Origin: Flavobacterium pallidum
GTDB lineage: Bacteria; Bacteroidota; Bacteroidia; Flavobacteriales; Flavobacteriaceae
Assembly (NCBI RefSeq): GCF_003097535.1
Contig: NZ_CP029187.1
Span: 310,001-374,000 of the forward strand
DNA length: 64,000 bases
Direction of reading: 5' to 3'
The position numbers and the translations under genes were made by a program. The notes under the pieces were generated by a model. That model saw nothing but the letters and a program-made list of their open reading frames with translations. It was not told where the DNA came from and did no database searches. Positions 44,690-54,643 of the stretch are shown in pieces. Each line of letters begins with the position of its first letter. Within the stretch, counting starts at the first letter, position 1.

Positions 44690-45139
44690 TTAAGTAAGCA
44701 GTTTCTTAACAATCGTCGAAATGGTTTTGCCTTCAGCGGTACCACCCAATTGTGCTGTGGCCAGTCCCATCACTTTACCCATTGAAGCAATGCCGGATGC
44801 GCCGGTTTCAGCGATGATTTTAGCAATGACCGCTTCCACTTCCGCTTCGCTTAATTGTGCAGGAAGGAACTTCTCGATTACTGCTACCTGCGCCAATTCG
44901 GGTTCAGCAAGATCCAGGCGGTTTTGCTCCGTGAAGATGCGCGCGCTTTCCTTACGTGTCTTTATGAGGCGTTGGATCAGCTTTATTTCCTCTTCTTCAG
45001 AGATCTCTTCTTTCGAACCGGATGCGGTTTGCGCCAGCAGCAATTCCGACTTGATGGAACGCAGCGACTCCAGCGCAACGGTATCTTTTGCTTTCATGGC
45101 GTTTTTAATTTCGTCCATGATTTTAGTTGATAAGCTCAT
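44690..45139 (-). CDS. GatB/YqeY domain protein
   Basis: A 149-residue helical protein of the YqeY family, related to the tail domain of the GatB amidotransferase subunit. Landmarks are MDEIKNAMKAKDTVALESLRSIKSEL-type N-terminus (quoted in part), LIQRLIKTRKESARIF and ASGIASMGKVMGL. The biochemical role is unproven; tRNA binding is suggested by GatB and fits the downstream tRNA-Arg gene. It has its own promoter, separate from ftsZ. Confidence 0.9.
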   Translation of the reverse strand: MSLSTKIMDEIKNAMKAKDTVALESLRSIKSELLLAQTASGSKEEISEEEEIKLIQRLIKTRKESARIFTEQNRLDLAEPELAQVAVIEKFLPAQLSEAEVEAVIAKIIAETGASGIASMGKVMGLATAQLGGTAEGKTISTIVKKLLT

Positions 45140-45185
45140 ATTTTGTTATTTACGAAAACCTTTAAAGGCTCCAGATAATGCAGTG

Positions 45186-45215
45186 CAAACTTAGCTAAAA
45201 TTACCGGAACGGCAA
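45186..45215 (-). promoter_or_regulatory. Promoter of yqeY-tRNA-Arg
   Basis: On the minus strand TTG (45215-45213), a 19-base spacer and TAAGTTTG (45193-45186) match the flavobacterial promoter consensus completely. Confidence 0.75.
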
Positions 45216-45239
45216 AGTCAGGCCGCATTCGTTTTGCAT

Positions 45240-45276
45240 AAAAAAACCCGAAAATCGAAGACTTCCGGGTTTAAAA
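45240..45276 (-). terminator. Terminator after ftsZ
   Basis: AAACCCG and CGGGTTT (45266-45272 with 45244-45250) pair with a 15-base loop, and on the minus strand six T follow. It marks the end of the dcw transcript. Confidence 0.75.
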
Positions 45277-45290
45277 TTGGTTTGAGTTAG

Positions 45291-47225
45291 TTAATCCACG
45301 TTGTCGTGAAGGAACGAGTTGTTTGACCGCAACTGTATGTCGTCGTTGCTGTCGATTCCCAGTGAAGTCCGGGATTTATTGTTGCTCTCAGGCGTTCCTG
45401 AGATGTCGATACCCAATCTCTTGTAAGCAGGTTCCTTTTCCATTTCCTCCATGCGGGAAGAATTGGTATGGAACTTATAATTGAATTCTTTCAGTTTCCT
45501 TCTTCTTTCGTCAGCCCTTAGTTTGTTGGCATCTTCCAAAGACATTTCGGTTGGGGAAATGTTCTCGAAATTGCTGAATTCATTTGCAGGCTCAATGGTT
45601 TTTTTAGTGAACTGCAATTCTGACGGCTCCTCAGCCACTTTCGCTACAGGTTTTGATTCCAGCAGGGAATTCTCGATTTCCATATATTCTTCCAAAGAAT
45701 AACGTACTACGCCGGTCTCATTCAATTCCGTCATCGGAACCACCTGGACAGGTTGGTTTACCTTAATGTCTTTGGCCTCTTCAGTCAGTTCGAAAAAAAT
45801 CCTGCTGTCTGTATTTTCAGAAATTACCGGTGCTGTTTTTGCAATTGGCAGGTCGAATGAAAATGTGATCTGCTCTTCTTCCTGTGCTACATGTTTTGGT
45901 TCCTGAACGATGATTTCACGAACTTCAGGCGTTGTGAAAAAGAAATCCGGCTCGGCTGCCACTGCAGGAGCAGAAACAATTTCAAAAGTCACATCAAGAT
46001 TCTTGATAAATTCAGTTGTCGGAACAAGTGTCACTTCAAAAACCGGCTCTTCAACAACTGGTTCTTCTACGATTTCTTCCATCAGGTCGTGTACAATCCT
46101 TTCTTCATTTGCCGGAGCGGACACTTCGGTAAATTCAAAAGAAGACACCACTTTCGGAGTCAGGTTATGGGTAATCCTTTGCTCTTCTTCAAGTGCATGT
46201 ATGATTTTCTTAGGCTCTGTATTGACGATTTCGTTTTGTTGCTCTACATTAAATCCCGTAGCGATAATCGTAACCGCAATCGAATCCTCCAGGCTTTCGT
46301 CTTCACCGACACCCATGATGATGTTAGCGTTGAAACCGGCTTCATGCTGGATGTGATCGTTGATTTCACCAATTTCATCAATCGTGATTTCATTAGTACC
46401 CGAAACGATAAGCAACAATACGTTTTTGGCACCTGTAATTTTATTGTCATTTAAAAGTGGGGAGTCCAATGCTGATACGATGGCATCCTTCGCACGATTT
46501 TCACCATTGGCCAATGACGATCCCATGATCGCTGTTCCGCTGTTCGAGAGGACCGTTTTGGCATCTTTTAAATCGATGTTTTGTGTGTAATGGTGCGTGA
46601 TGACTTCAGCAATGCCGCGCGAAGCGGTTGCCAAAACTTCGTCCGCTTTGGAGAATCCGGCTTTGAAGCCAAGGTTTCCGTATACTTCACGCAGTTTATT
46701 GTTGTTGATAACGATGAGCGAATCGACTTGCTTGCGTAATCTTTCCACGCCATTCAAAGCCTGTTCCTGACGCACTTTGCCTTCAAACTGGAATGGGATG
46801 GTCACGATTCCTACAGTCAGGATGTCGCGCTCACGGGCAAGCTGTGCAATGACAGGTGCCGCTCCGGTTCCGGTTCCGCCGCCCATACCAGCCGTGATGA
46901 ACACCATTTTAGTATTGATGTCAAGCATTTTCTCAATATCGGAAATACTTTCGATTGCCGATTGCTGCCCCACTTCAGGGTTTGCTCCGGCTCCGAGGCC
47001 TTCGGTAAGGTTTACCCCGAGTTGGATTTTATTTGGCACAGGGCTGTTCTGCAAAGCCTGCGAATCGGTGTTGCAAACGATAAAATCAACCCCTTTTATC
47101 CCTTGCTTAAACATGTGGTTGATGGCGTTACTACCGCCGCCACCTACACCGATTACCTTAATCACATTTGATTGGTTCTTCGGCAAATCAAATGAAATAC
47201 TTCCAAAATCTGAGTTGCTTGTCAT
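45291..47225 (-). CDS. ftsZ: Cell division protein FtsZ with long C-terminal extension
   Basis: A 644-residue FtsZ, far longer than the roughly 380 residues common elsewhere. The tubulin-like GTPase domain fills residues 20-325, with the signature GGGTGTG at 115-121, NTDSQAL at 52-58 and the synergy-loop region NIDLKDAKTVL. A glutamate/valine/threonine-rich linker of about 250 residues follows, then a basic helix (LRADERRRKLKEFNYKFHTN) and a terminal peptide ending LHDNVD. FtsZ forms the Z-ring with FtsA, whose gene is directly upstream. Confidence 0.98.
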   Translation of the reverse strand: MTSNSDFGSISFDLPKNQSNVIKVIGVGGGGSNAINHMFKQGIKGVDFIVCNTDSQALQNSPVPNKIQLGVNLTEGLGAGANPEVGQQSAIESISDIEKMLDINTKMVFITAGMGGGTGTGAAPVIAQLARERDILTVGIVTIPFQFEGKVRQEQALNGVERLRKQVDSLIVINNNKLREVYGNLGFKAGFSKADEVLATASRGIAEVITHHYTQNIDLKDAKTVLSNSGTAIMGSSLANGENRAKDAIVSALDSPLLNDNKITGAKNVLLLIVSGTNEITIDEIGEINDHIQHEAGFNANIIMGVGEDESLEDSIAVTIIATGFNVEQQNEIVNTEPKKIIHALEEEQRITHNLTPKVVSSFEFTEVSAPANEERIVHDLMEEIVEEPVVEEPVFEVTLVPTTEFIKNLDVTFEIVSAPAVAAEPDFFFTTPEVREIIVQEPKHVAQEEEQITFSFDLPIAKTAPVISENTDSRIFFELTEEAKDIKVNQPVQVVPMTELNETGVVRYSLEEYMEIENSLLESKPVAKVAEEPSELQFTKKTIEPANEFSNFENISPTEMSLEDANKLRADERRRKLKEFNYKFHTNSSRMEEMEKEPAYKRLGIDISGTPESNNKSRTSLGIDSNDDIQLRSNNSFLHDNVD

Positions 47226-47302
47226 ATTCTTTGGTTTTATTATTCTTCCGTCTTCTTTTCTTTTCTCTCCCCCCTGTTAGCGAATTTCAAATTACACTGA
47301 AT

Positions 47303-48700
47303 TTATTCAGCGTTATCTAAGAAATCCCTGATTTTATCAACATACTTATCAAAAAAAGATTTCCTGATTTTGTTCTCTGTAGACTCCTGGATTTTCTCTG
47401 CCTTCGGAGCCACATCTGCAAAAACCACTTCTTTAACTTCCTCTGGTTCAGGAGTTGGTTTTGCCGCTTCAGGCTCGATATACCTTTGGACAGGCTTCAC
47501 TTCTTCGACCACTTTCTCAATCAGTACGGCGCTCCTGGTGTTGTTCTGGATGCTGTTCATCACCAAACCAACCGCCGTAGCGTACAACGGACTTGAAATT
47601 TCTTCATCGGAGTTGCCTGCCAGATGCTCATTTGGATAACCGATGCGAGTATCCATTCCGGTAATATATTCTACCAATTGCTTGATGTGCTGTAATTGCG
47701 CACCGCCACCGGTCAATACGATTCCTGCAATGAGTTTTTTGCGTGGGTCTTCGTGTCCGTATGCTTTGATTTCTGCAAAAACCTGCTCGATGATTTCGAC
47801 TACACGGGCGTGGATGATTTTGGATAAGTTTTTCAATGAAATTTCTTTTGGCTCCCTCCCGCGAAGGCCTGGAATCGAAACAATTTCATTGTCTTTATTT
47901 TCACCCGGCCATGCAGATCCGAATTTCACTTTCAGCAATTCCGCCTGTTTTTCTATGATTGAACAACCTTCTTTGATGTCATCCGTAATCACATTTCCAC
48001 CGAAAGGAATCACTGCAGTATGACGGATGATACCATCTTTAAAAATTGCTAAATCAGTAGTTCCGCCACCAATATCGATCAGCGCGACTCCGGCTTCTTT
48101 TTCTTCCTGGCTCAGCACGGCATCTGCGGAAGCGAGCGGTTCTAATGTCAGCCCTGAAAGCTCAATACCCGAGCTTTGGATGCAACGGCCCACATTACGG
48201 ATCGAAGAGGCCTGGCCCACCACAACGTGGAAGCTGGATTCCAATCTTCCGCCGTACATACCAATCGGCTCCTTGATTTCCGATTGCCCGTCAATCTTGA
48301 ATTCCTGCGGCAGTACGTGGATGATTTCCTCACCAGGAAGCATGGCCAGTTTGTGTACCTGATTAATCAAAAGATCGATATCCTTGTCGCCGATCACCTC
48401 TTCAGGATTGCTCCTGCTGATGTAATCGCTGTGCTGGATGCTGCGGATGTGTTGCCCGGCAATGCCTACAACGACGTCCTTGATGCTGTAACCCGAATTG
48501 TTTTCGGCTTCAGCAACAGCAAGCTGGATGGACTGGATGGTTTGGGTGATGTTATTCACGACACCCCGCGCCACACCAAGGCTTTTGGACTTTCCGACAC
48601 CGAGGATCTCGAGTTTTCCGTACTCGTTTTTCCTGCCAATCATCGCGACAATTTTGGTTGTCCCGATATCTAAACCAACGGCGATATTCTCTTTTTCCAT
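47303..48700 (-). CDS. ftsA: Cell division protein FtsA
   Basis: A 465-residue actin-like protein that tethers FtsZ to the membrane and recruits the divisome. Phosphate motifs AVGLDIGTTKIVAMIG and VALIDIGGGTTDLAIF, the adenosine segment GIVLTGGGAQL and 1C domain are recognisable. A charged spacer (about 390-445) leads to the terminal amphipathic helix (RKSFFDKYVDKIRDFLDN) that binds membrane. It is six bases after ftsQ and 77 before ftsZ. Confidence 0.97.
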   Translation of the reverse strand: MEKENIAVGLDIGTTKIVAMIGRKNEYGKLEILGVGKSKSLGVARGVVNNITQTIQSIQLAVAEAENNSGYSIKDVVVGIAGQHIRSIQHSDYISRSNPEEVIGDKDIDLLINQVHKLAMLPGEEIIHVLPQEFKIDGQSEIKEPIGMYGGRLESSFHVVVGQASSIRNVGRCIQSSGIELSGLTLEPLASADAVLSQEEKEAGVALIDIGGGTTDLAIFKDGIIRHTAVIPFGGNVITDDIKEGCSIIEKQAELLKVKFGSAWPGENKDNEIVSIPGLRGREPKEISLKNLSKIIHARVVEIIEQVFAEIKAYGHEDPRKKLIAGIVLTGGGAQLQHIKQLVEYITGMDTRIGYPNEHLAGNSDEEISSPLYATAVGLVMNSIQNNTRSAVLIEKVVEEVKPVQRYIEPEAAKPTPEPEEVKEVVFADVAPKAEKIQESTENKIRKSFFDKYVDKIRDFLDNAE

Positions 48701-48706
48701 AATCTG

Positions 48707-49441
48707 TTATTTAGTACACACTACCTGTTGCGTAAACTTTAGGTTGATGAACCTGTAATTATTTAATAAACTGTCCTTTATTGCCTTTTGAAAGAAAGCT
48801 TTATAATTGTTAAACTTCCTTTCCGCATTGATCGGCTTCCCGAAATCAATCTGGTAATCAAAATTCCTGTTCGACATGATCAGGCCGCCGTTAGGCAAAA
48901 CCTGTATACCGATGATGTTCTTTTTCAAAAAATCATCGTCATGTATCAGCCGGAAAACTTTGCACAATTCTTTGCTGTTGTTTTCGTCAACCACACCCGA
49001 AACAAGCGGAACCCTCGCAGTATGAATTATCGACAGCGGCATCTTGTCCCCTTCACTGTCAAGGTAAAAAGATCCTGCATCATCCACCACTCTTGCTATG
49101 GGGGTCTTTTGTTTTACAACAGCTTTCAGGACACCATCAATACTCACAAAAACCTCTGATTTTTCAATCATTTCATTGGCGTTTATGGCATTTTCCAGTT
49201 TACCCAAATCTAGATTTTCTTTGCGTATGGTTTGCGCCGACGGTTTATTTTCTATTAACAATTTATTAACCATCTCGCGGGTAATGAAAAGGTTGTCGTT
49301 GGCAGTAAATTCAATTACGGATGCCTTAAGTTTCCGCTCTTCATTCCTTTTTAAAGTAAATGAATATAACGAGATCAAACCGATGCAAATCAGCAGCAGC
49401 CTTACGTTGACCCATATATTTATCCAGTTAAGCTTTTTCAT
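48707..49441 (-). CDS. ftsQ: Cell division protein FtsQ/DivIB
   Basis: A 244-residue bitopic membrane protein: a short cytoplasmic N-terminus, one helix (about 12-28, VRLLLICIGLISLYSF), then a periplasmic POTRA-like region (DNLFITREMVNKLLIENK and EKSEVFVSIDGVLKAVVKQ). It links the FtsL/FtsB part of the divisome to the wall synthase. Its start lies inside the end of murC (14-base overlap), and ftsA follows within six bases. Confidence 0.93.
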   Translation of the reverse strand: MKKLNWINIWVNVRLLLICIGLISLYSFTLKRNEERKLKASVIEFTANDNLFITREMVNKLLIENKPSAQTIRKENLDLGKLENAINANEMIEKSEVFVSIDGVLKAVVKQKTPIARVVDDAGSFYLDSEGDKMPLSIIHTARVPLVSGVVDENNSKELCKVFRLIHDDDFLKKNIIGIQVLPNGGLIMSNRNFDYQIDFGKPINAERKFNNYKAFFQKAIKDSLLNNYRFINLKFTQQVVCTK

Positions 49442-50777
49442 GCAATGCTAATTTTAAGGATTCTACCATTTCACCAATATCGCCTGCGCCGATGGTTACA
49501 ATAACTTCAGCATCACTGTTTAAAACTTCAGGAATCAGCCTGTCTTTAGATACGAGTTTTTTATTCGGATTGGTCATTTTTGACAAAAGCCAGTCAGAAT
49601 TCACGCCTTCCACAGGAAGTTCCCTTGCCGGATAAATATCAAGCAGGATAACCTGTCCGAATTTCGAAAGGCTTTCCGCAAAACCGTCAATGAAATCCTT
49701 CGTCCTGCTGAACAAATGCGGCTGGAAAATCGCCAATACTTCCTTATTTGGATACAATTCGGAAACCGCCTGGAACACTGCATCGATTTCCGTCGGATGG
49801 TGTGCATAATCGTCTATGTAAACCAGTTTATCGGTTTTAATCTGATAAGAAAAACGCCTTTTGACGCCGCGGAAAGAGGATAACGCCTTGACAATGGACA
49901 CGGTTGGGGTTCCGAATTTCCTGGCCATTGCCAAAGCCATTACCGCATTCATAAGATTGTGCCTGCCGGGCAATCCGAACCTGATATTTTCAATCGTTTC
50001 AGATGGTGTTTTGACATCGAAAACATAATTCCCGTTCTCAATCCGGATGTTGTATGCTTTATAATCCGCATCTTGATTGATGGCTACCGACATACCGTTT
50101 AATGGTAAATCCTTCGCAATGAATAAATTTTCCTTTTCATCAATCTTATCGGCGAATTTCGTAAACGACGCTTCAATCGCACTGCTGTCGCCATAAATAT
50201 CCAAATGATCAGCATCCATTGAAGTGATGCAGGCCAAATCCGGATGCAGGTGCAGGAAAGAGCGATCGAATTCATCGGCTTCGACTACAGTGACGGTTTT
50301 CCCGTTTCCGATCAGATTTGAATTGTAATTTTCGACAATGCCACCGAGGAACGAAGTCACATCGGCACCACTTTCATATAAGATATGCCCGAGGATACTT
50401 GAAGTCGTGGTTTTACCATGTGTTCCGGCCACTGCAAAACAGAAAGTATCTTTCGTGATGATGCCTAAAACTTCGGCGCGTTTTTTCACATGGTAATTCC
50501 TTTCGAGGAAATAATTCCATTCTGAATGTGAAATCGGGACCGCCGGCGTAATGACAACCAGGGTATTCTCTACGTAAAAATCTTTGGGGATCAGGCTGAT
50601 ATTGTCTTCAAAATGAATCTCAATCCCGCTTTCGATCAGCTCGCCGGTCAAGGTTGACGGCGTCTTGTCATAACCCTGGACATTTTTACCCAACATCTGG
50701 AAATAACGCGCCAACGCACTCATGCCGATACCGCCGATGCCTATGAAATACACGTTATGGATTTGGGTAAGGTTCAT
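49428..50777 (-). CDS. murC: UDP-N-acetylmuramate--L-alanine ligase
   Basis: A 449-residue Mur ligase that adds L-Ala to UDP-MurNAc. The N-terminal Rossmann-type part has [17 protein letters not shown], the ATP loop is AGTHGKTTT, the central motif is [13 protein letters not shown] and the C-terminal segment [13 protein letters not shown]. Normal length. It overlaps murG by four bases (start within ATGA-type junction at 50774-50777) and ftsQ by 14 bases. Confidence 0.97.
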   Translation of the reverse strand: MNLTQIHNVYFIGIGGIGMSALARYFQMLGKNVQGYDKTPSTLTGELIESGIEIHFEDNISLIPKDFYVENTLVVITPAVPISHSEWNYFLERNYHVKKRAEVLGIITKDTFCFAVAGTHGKTTTSSILGHILYESGADVTSFLGGIVENYNSNLIGNGKTVTVVEADEFDRSFLHLHPDLACITSMDADHLDIYGDSSAIEASFTKFADKIDEKENLFIAKDLPLNGMSVAINQDADYKAYNIRIENGNYVFDVKTPSETIENIRFGLPGRHNLMNAVMALAMARKFGTPTVSIVKALSSFRGVKRRFSYQIKTDKLVYIDDYAHHPTEIDAVFQAVSELYPNKEVLAIFQPHLFSRTKDFIDGFAESLSKFGQVILLDIYPARELPVEGVNSDWLLSKMTNPNKKLVSKDRLIPEVLNSDAEVIVTIGAGDIGEMVESLKLALHEKA

Positions 50778-51907
50778 AAAGAAGTGGCTGAATTGCTGAG
50801 CGACTGAGTGGCTGAGTTTGGGATTAGCTTTATAATTTCGTCTACGATATCTCTGGTGGCGTTTAATTTAGCCAGTGTTTTGATGTTTTGTGATAATTTC
50901 TGTTGCAGGTTTTCATCTGACAGTAAATTGTTGAACAGGTCTGTGAACTGTGTATCCAATTCTGCTTCGCGGATTAATAATGCGGCATCTTTATCCACTA
51001 TTGATTTGGCATTTTTCGTCTGATGGTCTTCGGCTACATTGGGTGACGGAATGAAAATTACCGGTTTACCCACGATGCATAATTCTGAAACCGATGACGC
51101 TCCGGAACGCGAAATTACGACATCTGCGGCAGCGTAGACCAAATCCATCCTATCAATAAAAGCCATAACCTGCACATCTTCCTTCTCGCTGAAATGCTGA
51201 TATTGTTCGTAATAATATTTGCCGCATTGCCAGATGACCTGCACATTTTGGGCAGCGAAATTCACGAGTTCCTTTGCTATCAATTGATTAATCCTTGCCG
51301 AACCAAGGCTTCCGCCGAGGATCAAAACCACTTTTTTATCGTGCGAAAGATTGAAGTGTGCGAAAGCCTCATTCCTTTTGCCATCAATGCCAAGCAAATC
51401 CTGACGGACCGGATTTCCGGTGAACACGATCTTATGCTTCGGAAAAAATCTTTCGAGGTTTTCGTAGGCCACGCAGATTTTATTTGCTTTGGCGCTCAAC
51501 CAGCGGTTGGTGATCCCGGGAAAGGAATTCTGTTCCTGGATTACTGTCGGGATATTTGCGATTCCTGCAACCCTTAATAACGGTCCGCTGGCGAAACCTC
51601 CCGTACCGATGACAACATCAGGTTTAAATTCGCGGATGATCGTTCTCGATTTTAATAAACTGTCAATTAATTTCAATGGGAAAAGCGAATTGTCGAATGT
51701 TAACCTGCGCTGTATGCCTGCAATCCAAAGTCCTTTGATTGGGTAACCGGCCTGTGGGACTTTCTGCATTTCCATTTTGTCCCTGGCACCTACGAAAAGG
51801 ATCTCGCAATCGGGAAACCGCTGCTTTAATTCATTGGCAATGGCAATAGCAGGGTAAATATGCCCGCCTGTGCCGCCACCGCTTAATATGAATTTGAGTC
51901 TTTTCAT
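50774..51907 (-). CDS. murG: Lipid II synthase MurG
   Basis: A 377-residue glycosyltransferase that adds GlcNAc to lipid I at the inner membrane. It shows [15 protein letters not shown] near the N-terminus, [12 protein letters not shown], and in the donor-binding domain [21 protein letters not shown] (each in its family position; last segment abbreviated). The C-terminus is unusual: a low-complexity tail [13 protein letters not shown] derived from short tandem repeats in the DNA. It is two bases after ftsW and overlaps murC. Confidence 0.97.
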   Translation of the reverse strand: MKRLKFILSGGGTGGHIYPAIAIANELKQRFPDCEILFVGARDKMEMQKVPQAGYPIKGLWIAGIQRRLTFDNSLFPLKLIDSLLKSRTIIREFKPDVVIGTGGFASGPLLRVAGIANIPTVIQEQNSFPGITNRWLSAKANKICVAYENLERFFPKHKIVFTGNPVRQDLLGIDGKRNEAFAHFNLSHDKKVVLILGGSLGSARINQLIAKELVNFAAQNVQVIWQCGKYYYEQYQHFSEKEDVQVMAFIDRMDLVYAAADVVISRSGASSVSELCIVGKPVIFIPSPNVAEDHQTKNAKSIVDKDAALLIREAELDTQFTDLFNNLLSDENLQQKLSQNIKTLAKLNATRDIVDEIIKLIPNSATQSLSNSATSL

Positions 51908-51909
51908 GT

Positions 51910-53256
51910 TTATTTGTTCATCACTGCCTTCATCGGGTTTGCCGAATCGGTGATGGAATAATTATTTTCATCAAAAGCAGCATTTTTTTCAGCCACTTGT
52001 TCTTCATCTTCCTCCTGCAAATGCTTGTCAATCATTTTTTGCAATGCTTCATTCCTCCTGTCCTTTTCTTCCATTTCCTGCGCTATTTCTTCCTCTTTTT
52101 TAGTCACACTAATGATGATTCCGATGGCGATACAGGTCATCCAGATCGAACTTCCGCCGCTGCTGACCAACGGCAAGGTCTGTCCGGTTACGGGAAGCAA
52201 TTGTACGGCCACGCCCATATTGATCAACGCCTGGAAGATAATCGGGAAACCAAGGCCGACGACAAGAAATTTGCCGAAAGGCGTATTGGCTTTATGCGCC
52301 GCGACAATGAATCGGAAAAAGAGCAAAAGATATAATGCCAGTACCCCCAGGCCGCCAATCATTCCGTATTCCTCGACAATGATGGCGAAAATGAAATCGG
52401 AGGAGGATTGCGGAAGGAAATTCTTCTGTACGCTTTTGCCCGGGCCAAGACCATAGAAACCACCGGTGGCGATGGCCGTTTTTGCCTTTTCGATCTGGTA
52501 ATCATCATCGGAGACTTCGTATTGGGATTTGTCTTTTTCTTTGAAGAAAGTGCCGACGCGGTTTTCCCAGGTTTTGACACGGGCGAAGATTTTTGGTGTG
52601 TTATCGGGGTTTGTTTTTTCGGCGACTTTGGCTACGATAATAAATAAAGCGAACATGGCAACACCGATCCCGATAATCGACATGATGTATTTCAACGGGT
52701 AATTGCCGATGAATGTCAACATCAGGACCATGGAAAATATTAAAGCCGCAGTGGAAAAGTTGTTTGGTAAAATCAGTGCCAAAGTGAATCCAACCGGCAG
52801 CCATAAATCAATAAACGACGATTTGAAGGTGATTTCCTCATTCTGGATTTTGGACAGATACCTTGCCACAAAGATCATCAATACAATAAAAGCCAACGCG
52901 GATGTCTGAAACGAAATCCCCACAAAAGGCACTTGTATCCAACGTGTAGCACTGCCCTGCTCTACCCCGAAAAATAAGGTATAAGCCAGCAATGCCCACA
53001 CGAATGGGAGTAAAATCCGGGAAATACCCCGGAAATAATGATACGGCACTTTTTGGATATTGTATAAAATAAAAAATCCGAAAAGGATGTGTATGGCATG
53101 TTTCAGCAAATAACCCAGCGTATTTCCCGAACCGTGGTTCATGTAAGCCAGGTTGCTGCTCGCACTGAATACGGGCATAAATGAAAACAGCGCCAGCAGG
53201 GCCACGAATGACCAGATGCCTTTGTCTCCTTTTAAGCTGTTGATTAGTTTGAGCAT
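51910..53256 (-). CDS. ftsW: Lipid II polymerase FtsW (SEDS family)
   Basis: A 448-residue membrane glycosyltransferase with about ten helices, of the FtsW/RodA/SpoVE family. Landmarks are the [19 protein letters not shown] segment before the last helices, and [23 protein letters not shown]. It polymerises lipid II at the septum with the FtsI-type penicillin-binding protein of this cluster. The C-terminal 50 residues are a charged cytoplasmic tail. It is two bases before murG. Confidence 0.94.
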   Translation of the reverse strand: MLKLINSLKGDKGIWSFVALLALFSFMPVFSASSNLAYMNHGSGNTLGYLLKHAIHILFGFFILYNIQKVPYHYFRGISRILLPFVWALLAYTLFFGVEQGSATRWIQVPFVGISFQTSALAFIVLMIFVARYLSKIQNEEITFKSSFIDLWLPVGFTLALILPNNFSTAALIFSMVLMLTFIGNYPLKYIMSIIGIGVAMFALFIIVAKVAEKTNPDNTPKIFARVKTWENRVGTFFKEKDKSQYEVSDDDYQIEKAKTAIATGGFYGLGPGKSVQKNFLPQSSSDFIFAIIVEEYGMIGGLGVLALYLLLFFRFIVAAHKANTPFGKFLVVGLGFPIIFQALINMGVAVQLLPVTGQTLPLVSSGGSSIWMTCIAIGIIISVTKKEEEIAQEMEEKDRRNEALQKMIDKHLQEEDEEQVAEKNAAFDENNYSITDSANPMKAVMNK

Positions 53257-53263
53257 ATCTTTT

Positions 53264-53284
53264 GGTTCAGGGTTCAGGGTTCAG
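53264..53284. repeat. Three tandem 7-base repeats between ftsW and murD
   Basis: GGTTCAG occurs three times without gaps in the short intergenic stretch separating murD and ftsW. No protein or RNA is evident. Confidence 0.8.
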
Positions 53285-53308
53285 GAAAAACTTATGCCCT
53301 GTAGCTAT

Positions 53309-54643
53309 TTATAAATTTTGTACTGCCTGTTTGAATTGCCTTCCCCTGTCTTCATAATTTTCAAACAAGTCGAAACTCGCACAGGCCGGTGATAATAATA
53401 CTGCATCACCTTTTTCTGCGATGCGCTGCGAAGTGCGGACGGCATCCACCATCGAATCGACCTCGACCATGATATCCACTACGTTTCCAAACGCATCGAT
53501 GATTTTTTTGTTATCCACACCAAGGCAAACGATGGCTTTTACTTTTTCGCGTACCAACGGCATCAATTCGGCGTAATCATTTCCTTTATCAACACCACCG
53601 ACAATCCACACTGTAGGCACGGTCATGCTGTCCAGTGCAAAAAAAGAAGCATTTACATTTGTCGCTTTTGAATCGTTGATGTATTGTACATTCTGGATTT
53701 TCAGCACTTTTTCAAGACGGTGTTCCACACCCTGGAAATTGGACAAACTTTCCCTGATGGTTTCCTTTCGGATTTTCATCAGTTGCGCTACTGAGGCTGC
53801 AGCCATCGCATTCTTAAGGTTGTGTTTGCCTTCGAGTGCAAGGAAATTGGTGTCCATTGTAAATTCTTGTTCTTTGATGTTGATCTTCATTGTCTTGTCG
53901 TTTAGGGATGCTCCGTTAGTTATTGGCTTTGAAATTGAAAATGGTATTTTATTTGCTTTGGTCTTATTTTTTGAAAACCATCCTGAAATGGCTTCGTCAT
54001 CTTCATCGTAAATCAGGAAATCACCTTCCTTCTGGTTCATCGTAATCCTGAATTTTGAACTGATGTACTCATCATAATTATAATTGTATCTGTCGAGATG
54101 GTCCGGGCTGATGTTCGTAATCACTGCGATATGTGGCCTGTAATTTATAATTCCGTCGAGTTGGAAACTGCTTAACTCGAGCACATACACGTCAAACTGG
54201 TTTTCGGCTACCTGCCAGGCAAAGCTTTTTCCGATGTTGCCCCCCAAACCAACGTTCAGTCCGCCGGATTTCAGCAAATGGTATGTCAGCATCGTAGTGG
54301 TTGTCTTGCCGTTGCTTCCCGTAATCCCGATCATCGTGGCATCAGTATATTGTGCTGCGAATTCGATTTCCGAAATCACCGGGATACGTTTTTCAATCAG
54401 CTTTTTGACCATCGGTGACTTTTCAGGGATTCCGGGACTTTTCATCACCAGGTCCGCATTCAGGATCAATGAATCCGTATGCTTTTCCTCCTCCCATTTA
54501 ATCTCATTAATCGTAAGAACTTCTTTGTAATTTTCCTTTATCTTCCCGAAATCGGATACGAAAACATCGTACCCCTTTTTCTTACCCAAAATGGCCGTGC
54601 CTACGCCGCTTTCGCCACCACCCAGAATCACTAATCTTTTCAT
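53309..54643 (-). CDS. murD: UDP-N-acetylmuramoylalanine--D-glutamate ligase
   Basis: A 444-residue Mur ligase that adds D-Glu to UDP-MurNAc-L-Ala. It has the ATP loop GITGSNGKTTT, the central ITNISPDHLDRY, and the C-terminal INDSKATNVNA and VLLSPACASFDLFENYEDRG motifs. It begins one base after the mraY stop codon, so the two are coupled. Normal length. Confidence 0.97.
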   Translation of the reverse strand: MKRLVILGGGESGVGTAILGKKKGYDVFVSDFGKIKENYKEVLTINEIKWEEEKHTDSLILNADLVMKSPGIPEKSPMVKKLIEKRIPVISEIEFAAQYTDATMIGITGSNGKTTTTMLTYHLLKSGGLNVGLGGNIGKSFAWQVAENQFDVYVLELSSFQLDGIINYRPHIAVITNISPDHLDRYNYNYDEYISSKFRITMNQKEGDFLIYDEDDEAISGWFSKNKTKANKIPFSISKPITNGASLNDKTMKINIKEQEFTMDTNFLALEGKHNLKNAMAAASVAQLMKIRKETIRESLSNFQGVEHRLEKVLKIQNVQYINDSKATNVNASFFALDSMTVPTVWIVGGVDKGNDYAELMPLVREKVKAIVCLGVDNKKIIDAFGNVVDIMVEVDSMVDAVRTSQRIAEKGDAVLLSPACASFDLFENYEDRGRQFKQAVQNL

